Shown: positions 49,142 to 57,881 of the stretch, piece after piece
Layout: the number at the start of each line of letters is the position of its first letter
Position numbering within the stretch: position 1 is the stretch's first letter
Assembly: GCA_000333855.2 (NCBI GenBank)
Contig: CM007327.1
Coordinates: forward strand, 313,486-377,485
From: Endotrypanum monterogeii
Taxonomy: Eukaryota > Euglenozoa > Kinetoplastea > Trypanosomatida > Trypanosomatidae
Length of the DNA stretch: 64,000 nt
Direction: 5' to 3'
Notes under the pieces: model-generated
The model's database searches: none
What the model was told of the DNA's origin: nothing
The model's input: only the letters and a program-made list of their open reading frames with translations
Position numbers and translations under genes: made by a program

Positions 49142-50513
49142 GACAGAAAAAAGTCTGCAATACTGTGAGCTGGCGAAGGAAGGAAAAATATGTGTCTCAT
49201 GAACAAATATATATTTTTTACTTGTCTGTTTTACTTTCGGCGTGAGGAATGAATCGTCTCGGATTTTTTCATGTTGTATTTTCTGAGCGCACTCTGCCCC
49301 CCCACTTACGCACGCACGCACACACACACGCTAAACATTCTATTAATCTTGCACGGTGCATACTGCTCACTACTGTTTTTTTTTTTTTGTTAGGACCGTT
49401 TGACTATGCACGTATTATATATATATATATATTTATCTGCTGTTTTTCCCCCTGCAATCGTCCTTTTCATTCTTGCACCATTTCTCTTTCTCAGTGTTTC
49501 ACGGGTTTATGGAGCCCTACTCGACTACTGTCTCCGCGTTCATGACCAGTAGATCGACACCATTCGGATCTTCAAGGCAGTTGTCACTCTTACCCTCACA
49601 CCTGCCGTGCGTCACACCCTCTTTTTCTTTTCACTCGTGTGTGATATATGACATGGATTGTGCGTGTGTGTGTGCGTGTGTGTTTTTACATTATATACGT
49701 GGCGACTGTGACCGGTGTAGAGAGATGCGACCGCTTTCTAAAGAAATTGTTTGTTGAGAAAAGGATAGAGTAGGGAGAGGGGGCAGGGTCTTCCTGTGGT
49801 CTGGGGTGTAGTGAAGAAGTGCGTCTGTATGTAGATGTATCCGTCACTCAAAAGGTAAATAAGTCATCCAGCTAGCTACCCTATTCCGCCCCACTCCACA
49901 TTCGTCATGTTCAGCACTGTCCCCCCCCTTCCTCCTCCCTCAGTGCTTTACACGTCTATTTCTCGCGTGTGTGTGTGTGTGTGTATACCTTCGCTCGCTT
50001 TTGGCTGATTGCGTTGTCATGAGTGTTACACTTGACCTACACACACCTACACTGCTGCTGCTCGCACACTTCCACCTCCCCCTGTGCATATTCAGCGATC
50101 ACTGGAGGCTTCCGGCGTCTCGTCTTCTGAGCGCGGCTCCCCCTCCCCCCCCCCACTCTATTCCTCCACCTACTCCACAGAAACCACACGTCCCTCTTCT
50201 CTTTCAGGGTTTGCGTGTCTTGTACATCCCTCACCACCATCGTTGCTTGCCACTGTGGTGTTCCTCTGTCGTAGGTCGCCTCCTTGACGTTACTCTTCCA
50301 CCTTCCCCGTCCTTTTTTTTTTTCAGTTGTTGTCGTCTCACGCTTCACCGTCTGTCCCTATCGCCTCCTGCAGTGAGGTTGCTTGTTGAGGTTCGCTTCT
50401 GAGCTCATCAGACTGTGTGGTGTGTGCTGCTCTAGTGCGTGCGGGCAGGTAATATCGAGGGAGCGCGAGTAAGCGCTATGGGGAATAGGACAGCGCGCTA
50501 TTCCTGACTGCGT

Positions 50514-50554
<41 letters not shown>

Positions 50555-50951
50555 GGGACAATTCACATCCGTACTTCTCTGACTTGTCGCCGCTTCTGAG
50601 GAGACAGTTGCTTCGCCTTCTGCTCACCACGCTATTTTGGGTGTTGGAAAAAAAACCAAAAAGGGGGGAGGGGGAAGGGGCGACTCGAGGACGAGGGAGA
50701 CTCGGAAAGAAAATACTCCGCATTCTATTAGCAGCTTCTGCCCTCACACGTCCCCTCACCCTTCAAGGCTGCTCCGCTAAGATCTCTGCGCAACGGTGGA
50801 CGGGAAGCACAACGGTTGAGCATCAAGGTTCGATAGGCACAAGAACTGCAATACCATCACCACCACCACCACCAAAGGCTCGACAAATTATAAGGGAAGG
50901 AGTAAGGCAGTGCTCACACACTGAAGCCCCTAGCGCCTTCTCAACGCACGA

Positions 50952-51011
50952 ACACACACACACACACCTATACATATATATATATATATGTATAGGTGTG
51001 TGTGTGTGTGT
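50952..51011. repeat. 60-bp perfect palindrome, CA-TA-TG composition
   Basis: (CA)n, then CCTATACA, then (TA)n, then TGTATAGG, then (TG)n form a perfect inverted repeat with its axis between 50981 and 50982. It lies about 225 nt upstream of the predicted splice acceptor of the next gene. Confidence 0.9.
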
Positions 51012-51208
51012 GTGCTTGTATAGAGAGTAGGGCACACGAGTCGCAGCGGCAATAGCGCCGTGCCTACGAGTTTGTCGGCATCATCTCATGTGATTCGACT
51101 TTTTGGTGGGTTGTTTTGTTTGTTCACAGTCAATTTATATTTCTTTTTTTTTTCCTCTGAGGGAGACAGCGCTATTTCCATCCCCATTGTTTGGCTCTTT
51201 TATAATTA

Positions 51209-51236
51209 TTTTATTGTATTTGTTTTTTTCCCCCAG
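51209..51236 (+). promoter_or_regulatory. Trans-splice acceptor for the pseudokinase gene
   Basis: A T-rich tract from 51209 ends in CCCCCAG with AG at 51235-51236, predicting a 61-nt 5'UTR to the ATG at 51298. Confidence 0.6.
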
Positions 51237-51297
51237 GGAGGAGGTGAGGCGAGGCGGCCTGGTGCTGAGAGGTCTGTGGCAATCCTTCAGCGTATAA

Positions 51298-52722
51298 ATG
51301 AAGGCGCAGCCAAAGCAAGTGGGCCGGTACGTCTTGACGGAGGTCGGCCGCGAGGAGAACTACATTATCCTGGAAGGCAGCGAAACCGCGAATCCCACTC
51401 GACAGGTGCGCGTGAAGGCATTCTTCAAGGACCGTGTTGCACAGGAAAGTATCAGCACTCGCATAAACATCGAAGAGGTTGTGTTGGGCCGCAGTGCGGC
51501 ATACCTGCGAGCGCGCTATCTCGCTCTTCATCAAGAGGAGGGCAAGGCTGCGCTCCTTCGTAATGACAGCGTACCCGAGCTGGAGAACTCGGTCGTATTG
51601 GGCAGCACCATCTCCCATAGTTCTGCTGTGCAGACGGTCGTTATCAGCGACGAGGATTTGCCGTTTGAGGTTCAATGCTCCCGACATCTGCTTCTTATAC
51701 ACGACAAGATGCAGAGCGCCTCCAAAATATTTCTTATACGCGATCTCCTAACCTGCAGCATTCATAGCGTCCTCGCCCAGGGGCGACTACCGGAGGAGAG
51801 AGCATATTTTTATTTCTTTCAGCTCATGATGGCCGTACACTTCCTCCACCTGCACCACGTGGTGCACCGCAGCATCAGCACCGAGCACATGTACCTGACC
51901 AACTCTGGTGCACAGGTACGGCTAGGGGGAATGAGCGGATGCATTCGAGAGGAATATGAATGCGATATCGACAGTGCGACACACGAAGCACCGCAGCAGC
52001 AGCAGCAGGGGCAGCAGGGGCAGCAGGGGCAGCAGGGGCAGAAGCATCAACATATCCGGGGCAGCACCCCTCAACCGGGGTCTTTTGGCATATGCAGTAA
52101 CTGTCATCGTGATGTCGCAATTGTCGCTCAGGCTCCAGACGCGGTGGTCGATCGCAGCTCAGCGAGCGCGACTGACCCCACGGCGTCTAGTGATGATGCT
52201 GCCCTGCCGTTGAGCACACTTTTTACGACGTGTCGGCACTGTGGCGTGTACCAGAGCCGCCTTCAGGTTCTACAGACTTCTTGGGGCACGCCGGCCTACC
52301 TCGCTCCGGAGACGCTGGAATACCAGCCACCGAGTTCACTCATGAGCACCGGATCGCAGTTCTCGGCGGCAGCAACTTCTTCGGAATGGAAGCCGGAGCG
52401 CATTACCGACAACCAAGCTCTCGACATCTGGGCTTGTGGTGTTGTGCTGTATCACATGCTCACCGCGTCCTTACCATTCGATCGACTAGCACAGGGCGGG
52501 ACCATACTGCCGCCGAGATCGACGCGTACGCCACAAGAGGTGTATGACATGTGCTGTCGTATTGTTGCAGTGAACTATCAGATCCCTGCGTACCTTTCCG
52601 TCACCTCCCGGGAGCTGATTGAGTGGATGCTGCGTAGGGACCCCCAAATGCGGCCGAGCGCGCTAGAGATTCTGCAGCATCCAGCTCTCGCAGGGGCGCG
52701 CAACTCGGTTCTGCAAACGTGA
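51298..52722 (+). CDS. Predicted pseudokinase with CxxC-containing activation-segment insert
   Basis: This 474-residue protein has a protein-kinase fold but lacks key catalytic residues. The N-lobe shows VRVKAF with Lys40 at the ATP-lysine position, but the segment where the Gly-rich loop should be (TEVGREENYIILEGS) has no GxGxxG pattern. The catalytic loop reads HRSISTEHMYL (190-200) in place of HRDLKxxN, so the catalytic Asp, Lys and Asn are all replaced. The DFG position reads LGGMS (209-213), with no Asp. The C-lobe structure is preserved: GTPAYLAPE (330-338), LDIWACGVVLYHML (375-388), and RDPQMRPSALEILQHPAL near the end. Between the DFG position and APE is a Gln-rich insert and two CxxC pairs (C266/C269, C312/C315) that could bind a metal. 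Overall layout resembles CAMK/SNF1-type kinases. A scaffold or allosteric partner role is inferred. Confidence 0.85.
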   Translation: MKAQPKQVGRYVLTEVGREENYIILEGSETANPTRQVRVKAFFKDRVAQESISTRINIEEVVLGRSAAYLRARYLALHQEEGKAALLRNDSVPELENSVVLGSTISHSSAVQTVVISDEDLPFEVQCSRHLLLIHDKMQSASKIFLIRDLLTCSIHSVLAQGRLPEERAYFYFFQLMMAVHFLHLHHVVHRSISTEHMYLTNSGAQVRLGGMSGCIREEYECDIDSATHEAPQQQQQGQQGQQGQQGQKHQHIRGSTPQPGSFGICSNCHRDVAIVAQAPDAVVDRSSASATDPTASSDDAALPLSTLFTTCRHCGVYQSRLQVLQTSWGTPAYLAPETLEYQPPSSLMSTGSQFSAAATSSEWKPERITDNQALDIWACGVVLYHMLTASLPFDRLAQGGTILPPRSTRTPQEVYDMCCRIVAVNYQIPAYLSVTSRELIEWMLRRDPQMRPSALEILQHPALAGARNSVLQT

Positions 52723-53039
52723 GCGCCTCTATGTTTCTTTTTTTGAGGGGTGTGGGAGGGAAGGGAAGGGGGACATCCTCTTCTTGTGTGTCCAGGCGCA
52801 CCTCTTTGTTCAACGATAGGCTGTCATGTCGTAGCCAGGGTCACAACCCTGTGCCAGATGAGTGGTAAGAGAGGGGGGGGGGGAGGGGCGAAGGACCAAC
52901 TTCAAGACGTGAGTGACTGATCCTATTCGTTGTTTGGCCCCTTTTCGAATGTTTCCCCCTTTTCACTTGTATTTTCTTCTTTCCCCCCTATCCTCTTCGT
53001 TTCCGTCCACGCGATTCCACTGGACTGCATATGTATATG

Positions 53040-53071
<32 letters not shown>

Positions 53072-53608
53072 TATATACGTGTATACCCGTGTGTTTGTGC
53101 GTGTGTGTGGAGGAGCAGCTGTAATCGGTGTGCGATCTGCACAGAACACCAACTGATTATTCGTACGTCTCTCCCACTTCATTCTTTTCGATCCATTTCT
53201 CTCATTCCTTTTTTTTTTCCTCTTTCCGTCAAGTGAACAGAATACATTGCTGCACTTGCTGTTCCCTTTCTTTTCCCTTCCTACCGTTGCCGTGGCCGCC
53301 GACCGCTTTCTTCCTTTTTGTTTTTATACATTTGTCGTGTTATTCCCAACGAAATGATTCAAAAATTTCTGTTCTCATTTTTCTTCAACAGTTGTCCGTG
53401 ATTTGTTCATCATAATTATTCCCTGTTCCTTTTGTATTCACCTGCTGACCGTTTTTTTTTTTTATTTTTTTATTTTTTATTTTTTGGAGGGGGGCGCTTC
53501 GCTCGCTTCACTGGATCACACTTTTTCCGTCTCCCCATCCTCTTCGTTTACTCGAGTCTTTGTTTTTTTCTCCCCCAAATATATACACATACACATGCAC
53601 AAAAAATT

Positions 53609-53803
53609 NNNNNNNNNNNNNNNNNNNNNNNNNNNNNNNNNNNNNNNNNNNNNNNNNNNNNNNNNNNNNNNNNNNNNNNNNNNNNNNNNNNNNNNNNNNN
53701 NNNNNNNNNNNNNNNNNNNNNNNNNNNNNNNNNNNNNNNNNNNNNNNNNNNNNNNNNNNNNNNNNNNNNNNNNNNNNNNNNNNNNNNNNNNNNNNNNNNN
53801 NNN
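53609..53803. other. Assembly gap (195 N)
   Basis: This is a run of 195 unknown bases. The right flank (53804-53900) has ACGT-type and low-complexity sequence with one TTAACCCTAAC-like segment, which is not enough to call a telomeric array. Any annotation across this gap is unsafe. Confidence 0.95.
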
Positions 53804-53940
53804 TCCCTACCTACCTCCTTCCGTTTACTTTACGTACGTACGTTCGTTTTTCGTTTTTCCCTTAACCCTAACTAATACTACACTACTACACACTACGCCA
53901 AACTAAATACCCCCTCCCCCCCCCCTCCCCCCCCTCCCAC

Positions 53941-53977
<37 letters not shown>

Positions 53978-54444
53978 ACGCACACGCTACCCCCCCCCTC
54001 CCCTCCTCTCATATCATATGTCACTCAGTGTCTACACCACCACCACCACCTCGCATCCTTCCTTTACTTCTCTCCAGTGTCCTCTTCACCGATACACGTC
54101 TTTGCATCATTATCTCATCTCTTGTCCTTAGCCAACGTGCCCATATGCCCGTTAAATACCTATGCTGCGTCCTCTTCCTTCCTTTCTTTTATTTTTTTTT
54201 CGTGTGTGAAATGATGAGGTCTCGGCGCCTCCTCGAGTGACTCCGTAGCCCAACATTTCCCCCATTTTCTCTGAATGGAGCAGAAGAAGAAGAAGAAGAG
54301 TGAAGAAGAATTTCTTCTTTTTTTTTGATAAGCGCGAATTTGTGCTATCAACTTCTTTTTTTTTCTCCCTCCAAACCACATCCGTGACATAGCCATGCTT
54401 TCCATCTCGTTTTCTCTATGTCCATCCTCTTCCCTCCCTCCCTC

Positions 54445-54481
<37 letters not shown>

Positions 54482-54839
54482 TTATATATATTTCTTTTTT
54501 AAATCTTTTCCCTCTTCCCCTTTTCTGTCGTATCAAACCTCTCAGCGATTGTTTGCTGTTCTTGCCTTTGATACACGTCTCTCTCAGGTACGTATACATA
54601 TATTATATACATATGCGTGTGTGTATGTGTGAGTGTCCAGCAAGGGTTTCTTTCCCGGTTTTGGCGTTTTGTTGAGACATCCCCTTTTGTTTGCTAATTT
54701 GTGCATGGGGTTAACCTTTGTGTCTTCTCTGTTACAGTGGTTACTCCCCTTTTTTTTTGTTTTTTTTTGCTTTGTTTTTGTTTTTCAATATGTTTTTGTG
54801 TTTTTTTTTCTCGCGTGTGTGTGTGTGTGTAGGGAAGGA

Positions 54840-54854
54840 GGGAGGGAGGGAGGG
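54840..54854 (+). other. Predicted G-quadruplex motif
   Basis: Four GGG runs spaced by single A residues lie on the coding strand, directly after a TG repeat, between the pseudokinase and J-protein genes. Confidence 0.5.
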
Positions 54855-55140
54855 AGAGATGAGGGGATCATGCGACAAGAGGAGGGAAAGGGTCCTCATG
54901 AAATGCACCCCTGTATCGAGCGAGATACCGTCAACCCCGTGTGCGGCAGAGCGGCCACACACAGGGTTTTCCCCGCCCTTTTCCTACGCACAAACGTGTG
55001 CATAGCCAGAGAATAAAAGACGCGTATGCGTGTTGTATACACATCGAGATGGGGGGGGGGGCGGGAGGCTACAGTACTGTGAAAAATTTATGCTTTTGAC
55101 ATTAACCAAAAAAAAAAAAGAATAGGGCGAGGGGGCTGAG

Positions 55141-55161
55141 ATGACCACACACACACGCACG

Positions 55162-55192
<31 letters not shown>

Positions 55193-55227
55193 TATCTGCA
55201 GATGTGTGTGCGTGTGTGTGTGGTCAT
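55141..55227. repeat. Inverted repeat with perfect 20-bp arms around a (TA)n loop
   Basis: The left arm 55141-55160 and right arm 55208-55227 are exact reverse complements. The 47-nt loop holds (TA)n at 55167-55190. The repeat lies about 310 nt upstream of the acceptor of the J-protein gene. Confidence 0.85.
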
Positions 55228-55520
55228 GGGGGCATAAAAGATTGGCGAGGCGCCAGTCAACGTCGTGACGGCGATTCAACTGCAGCTTAGCGCTCCCATC
55301 CAGGTCGACGACTACAACGGCAAAATCAGTATACATCTATATGTTATATACTGATGTTGGTGTTTCCGTTCTTGTGCTTTTCGCTTGTTAGTACGCTAAC
55401 GTTATGCATCTGTTGGCCCCTTCTCTTACTCGTCTTCTTCCCTATTCGTTGTCCCCCCCTATATATATATATATATATTATATACATATACATAATATAT
55501 ATATATATATGAGATGAAGG

Positions 55521-55537
55521 TTCTGTCTTTCACTCAG
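55521..55537 (+). promoter_or_regulatory. Trans-splice acceptor for the J-protein gene
   Basis: The tract TTCTGTCTTTCACTC is followed by AG at 55536-55537, predicting a 56-nt 5'UTR to the ATG at 55594. Confidence 0.5.
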
Positions 55538-55593
55538 ACTGAAGATCAGCGGGGTAAAGGGGGAAGGAGAAGAAGCGCCCGGAAAAAAAAAAA

Positions 55594-56901
55594 ATGCTGC
55601 TTCAGTCCCGTAGTTGCACGCTGCCGTTAGGTAGGCACCAGCGCAATTCTCTGCCAAACCTCTGCCGAGAGCGCCCTCTGTACAGGCCCATGTCGTTTAC
55701 GTTCTGTTTTCCATTATTGGGTGGCGCTACGGTTTTCCGATGCCGGAGCGTGAGTCGTGCTGCCCTCACAACAGGGTGCACCTATCGATTCCTGAGTAGC
55801 GACAGCTCTGAGCACCAGAGGCAGCATAACGTCGCTGCGGAGGAGGTTCGCACGGCTTTGCGTACTCTGAGGCTCTCCGACGACAGCACGGATGCGGACG
55901 TTAAGGCAGCGTTTCACACATTTGCTAAGCAACACCATCCAGACACATATATTGCTTCGGCGCCGTTGAGCTCAGAGAAGTTGGACGCCATCGGCAGCAG
56001 CGGGGCAGATGCGTCGGAGCGCATGCGGCTTGGCACAGAGGCGTACCATCTCCTTCGGCAGATTCCCTATGAGACACGGCAGCGCATTTTGCGAGGGGGA
56101 GGACCTCGCGATGGCACCGGTGAGCGGGGTCGGCTTCACAGCCCGCACGACGCCCACTTTTCATACACGCAAGGAGAGTACGCGAAGGTGCAGCGAATAT
56201 ACAGAGGCGACCACCGCCGCCGCCGTCGGCGCCACTTCAGCGATCACAATAAGGCCAACCAACACATCATCGATCACGAGAATCTCCTCGACATGGACAC
56301 TGGGGATGGTCACAGCCGCACTGCGCGACTCAACCACCTCCAGGCTCGCCTTATGGAGATGCGCCGGCGCGGCATTCGAGACGACTTGCCACCCTGGCGG
56401 GTCCACGGGAGCTCGAAGGACTCGGGTGCGGTTGCTGGTGGCGATCCCGCGCTGTCCAGTGGCGGGCGCACCAGTGCTGATCACCAGAGAGGTTGTGGCA
56501 GCAGCGCCGCTGGCACCGGCCCGCGCAACCCGCACCGCTTGGGTCTTCATGTCCTCAACGCGACGGCCACCAGTTTCAGAGAGGTGCGTGACCTCTACCG
56601 AAGCCGACCTTCCTCCTCAGGGATTGGCGACCGCTCCTACGACAACCCTGTGAACCCCGTGCGTGCTGCGCCGGAGATTGATGCCAACCTGCGTCCCCGT
56701 GAGTCTGTTTTGATGCAACACAGGGCGAAGAAAAATCTATTTTTTGCCTATGCAGTGGGGCTACTGCTTGTGCTGTTCATGATCCTGACGTGCCTCTCAG
56801 TCTGTACGATGATGATAAAAGCGCCGGCGATGATACAATCGTATCGCTCGCAGGAGCCGGAACAGGGTGGAGGGGGGGGAGAGGGACGTGTCCACTCATA
56901 A
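55594..56901 (+). CDS. J-domain (DnaJ-like) protein with C-terminal membrane segment
   Basis: This 435-residue protein is an Hsp40-class co-chaperone that would stimulate an Hsp70 ATPase. The N-terminus is rich in Arg and Ser with no acid before residue 26 and includes RCRSVSRAALTTGCTYRFLSS, which resembles a mitochondrial presequence. The J domain spans about residues 85-165: VRTALRTLRLSDDSTDADVKAAFHTFAKQHHPD, with HPD at 115-117 intact, then helix III with AYHLL and the RQRIL tail. The middle is charged and basic, including RRRRR near residue 210. One strong hydrophobic segment lies at about 383-405, followed by a short Gly-rich tail. There is no zinc-finger or substrate domain, so it is a type III (class C) J-protein. 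A second ATG at codon 33 could serve as an alternative start. A mitochondrial inner-membrane J-protein facing the matrix is a reasonable but unproven guess. Confidence 0.85.
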   Translation: MLLQSRSCTLPLGRHQRNSLPNLCRERPLYRPMSFTFCFPLLGGATVFRCRSVSRAALTTGCTYRFLSSDSSEHQRQHNVAAEEVRTALRTLRLSDDSTDADVKAAFHTFAKQHHPDTYIASAPLSSEKLDAIGSSGADASERMRLGTEAYHLLRQIPYETRQRILRGGGPRDGTGERGRLHSPHDAHFSYTQGEYAKVQRIYRGDHRRRRRRHFSDHNKANQHIIDHENLLDMDTGDGHSRTARLNHLQARLMEMRRRGIRDDLPPWRVHGSSKDSGAVAGGDPALSSGGRTSADHQRGCGSSAAGTGPRNPHRLGLHVLNATATSFREVRDLYRSRPSSSGIGDRSYDNPVNPVRAAPEIDANLRPRESVLMQHRAKKNLFFAYAVGLLLVLFMILTCLSVCTMMIKAPAMIQSYRSQEPEQGGGGGEGRVHS

Positions 56902-57881
56902 AGAAGTGTAGGTTCCCTGGCACACATCAGAATCCGCTGGCGAGCGGTGCTACAACAGCTAACAGAAAAGAAGGCAAATCTTTCTCTGATTATCCACCCT
57001 CTCTACACAAACATATATACATGCACACATTGTCAGAATATCGACACACATACAGGCAGGGGCGTGGCGGAGATGCAACACGTGACTTCTTCCTGTCACC
57101 AGCAGCAGCAGCCCCACCTTTGGCCGCCTGTGCCCCCCCCCCTCCCCTGAGACACACGCATATGTATATATATAAATAAATAAATATATATATGACATGA
57201 GTATGCTGGTGTTTATTTTGTCTCCTTCCCTCCTTCAATTACTTTCTTGAAATCTCTCTATGTGTATGTCGGTGTGTTCGCGCGTTGCGAGCACCGCAAA
57301 TCGCCAGCAGTCCACGATCGCTACGACCACTAATCACAAAAAAAAAGACGGCGACGGACTACTTGGTTCTCCGTGGCATACGCACACGCGCAGGCATACA
57401 TTCATTACCATACAGTGCACATTGCTTTATCTTCAGTATTTGAATATATATATATATATATATCCCTCCCTCCCCCCTCAAGGACAGTCACAAAACTTTC
57501 ATTCATTTTTTTTTTTGCCTACACACGTTTATTTTTGGTGCTTACCCCCTTTTCAGCGCATTGGGCTACTGTTTGATTGGTTGTCCATGTGCCACCAGCA
57601 GCGCAATTCACATATTATTCAGCCTCGCTGCGCTGAGCCAAGTTCTTCTTCACTTCCTCATTCTCCTGTGACCTACTCGCGTGCTCGCACGTGACACTGT
57701 CCAACGAAGCGGCCCATCGCTGTCGCTATTCCATTTCTCCCCCCCTCCCTAAAACAAACAAACAAAAAAAACGCGCAACACACAATTCTAGTTTTCAAAC
57801 ATATATTTATATATATTTATATTTATACATATATCTTTCTGCAGTAATTCTCACGTATTTGAGCTGGGGGAGGTGTTCATA
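56902..57881. other. Intergenic region before the PFK-2/FBPase-2 gene
   Basis: No gene is seen. It contains TA-rich tracts (57164-57194), (TA)n at about 57446-57463, a T run near 57507-57516, and AT-rich sequence (57799-57832). A likely acceptor for the next gene is AG 57843-57844, leaving a 37-nt 5'UTR. Confidence 0.6.

Larger units (their letters stand above)
49142..51297. other. Intergenic region between the PP1 inhibitor and pseudokinase genes
   Basis: No gene is supported. It contains TG repeats (49660-49683, 49966-49984), a long (CA)n at 50515-50551, a 60-bp perfect palindrome at 50952-51011, and a T-rich tract ending in the acceptor at 51235-51236. Confidence 0.6.
52723..55593. other. 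Intergenic region with the larger assembly gap
   Basis: No gene is supported. It contains TA repeats (about 53039-53078), T-rich blocks (53450-53485), a 195-N gap at 53609-53803, C-rich and CA-rich tracts (53910-53990), (CA)n then (TA)n near 54447-54482, a GGGA-repeat tract (54840-54854), an inverted repeat at 55141-55227, and AT repeats (55460-55510). Confidence 0.6.

Noticed and set aside
53865..53880. CCCTAAC-like segment next to the large gap, recalling telomeric repeats
   Set aside because: Only one unit is present, inside a low-complexity, probably unreliable flank, and genes continue on both sides.
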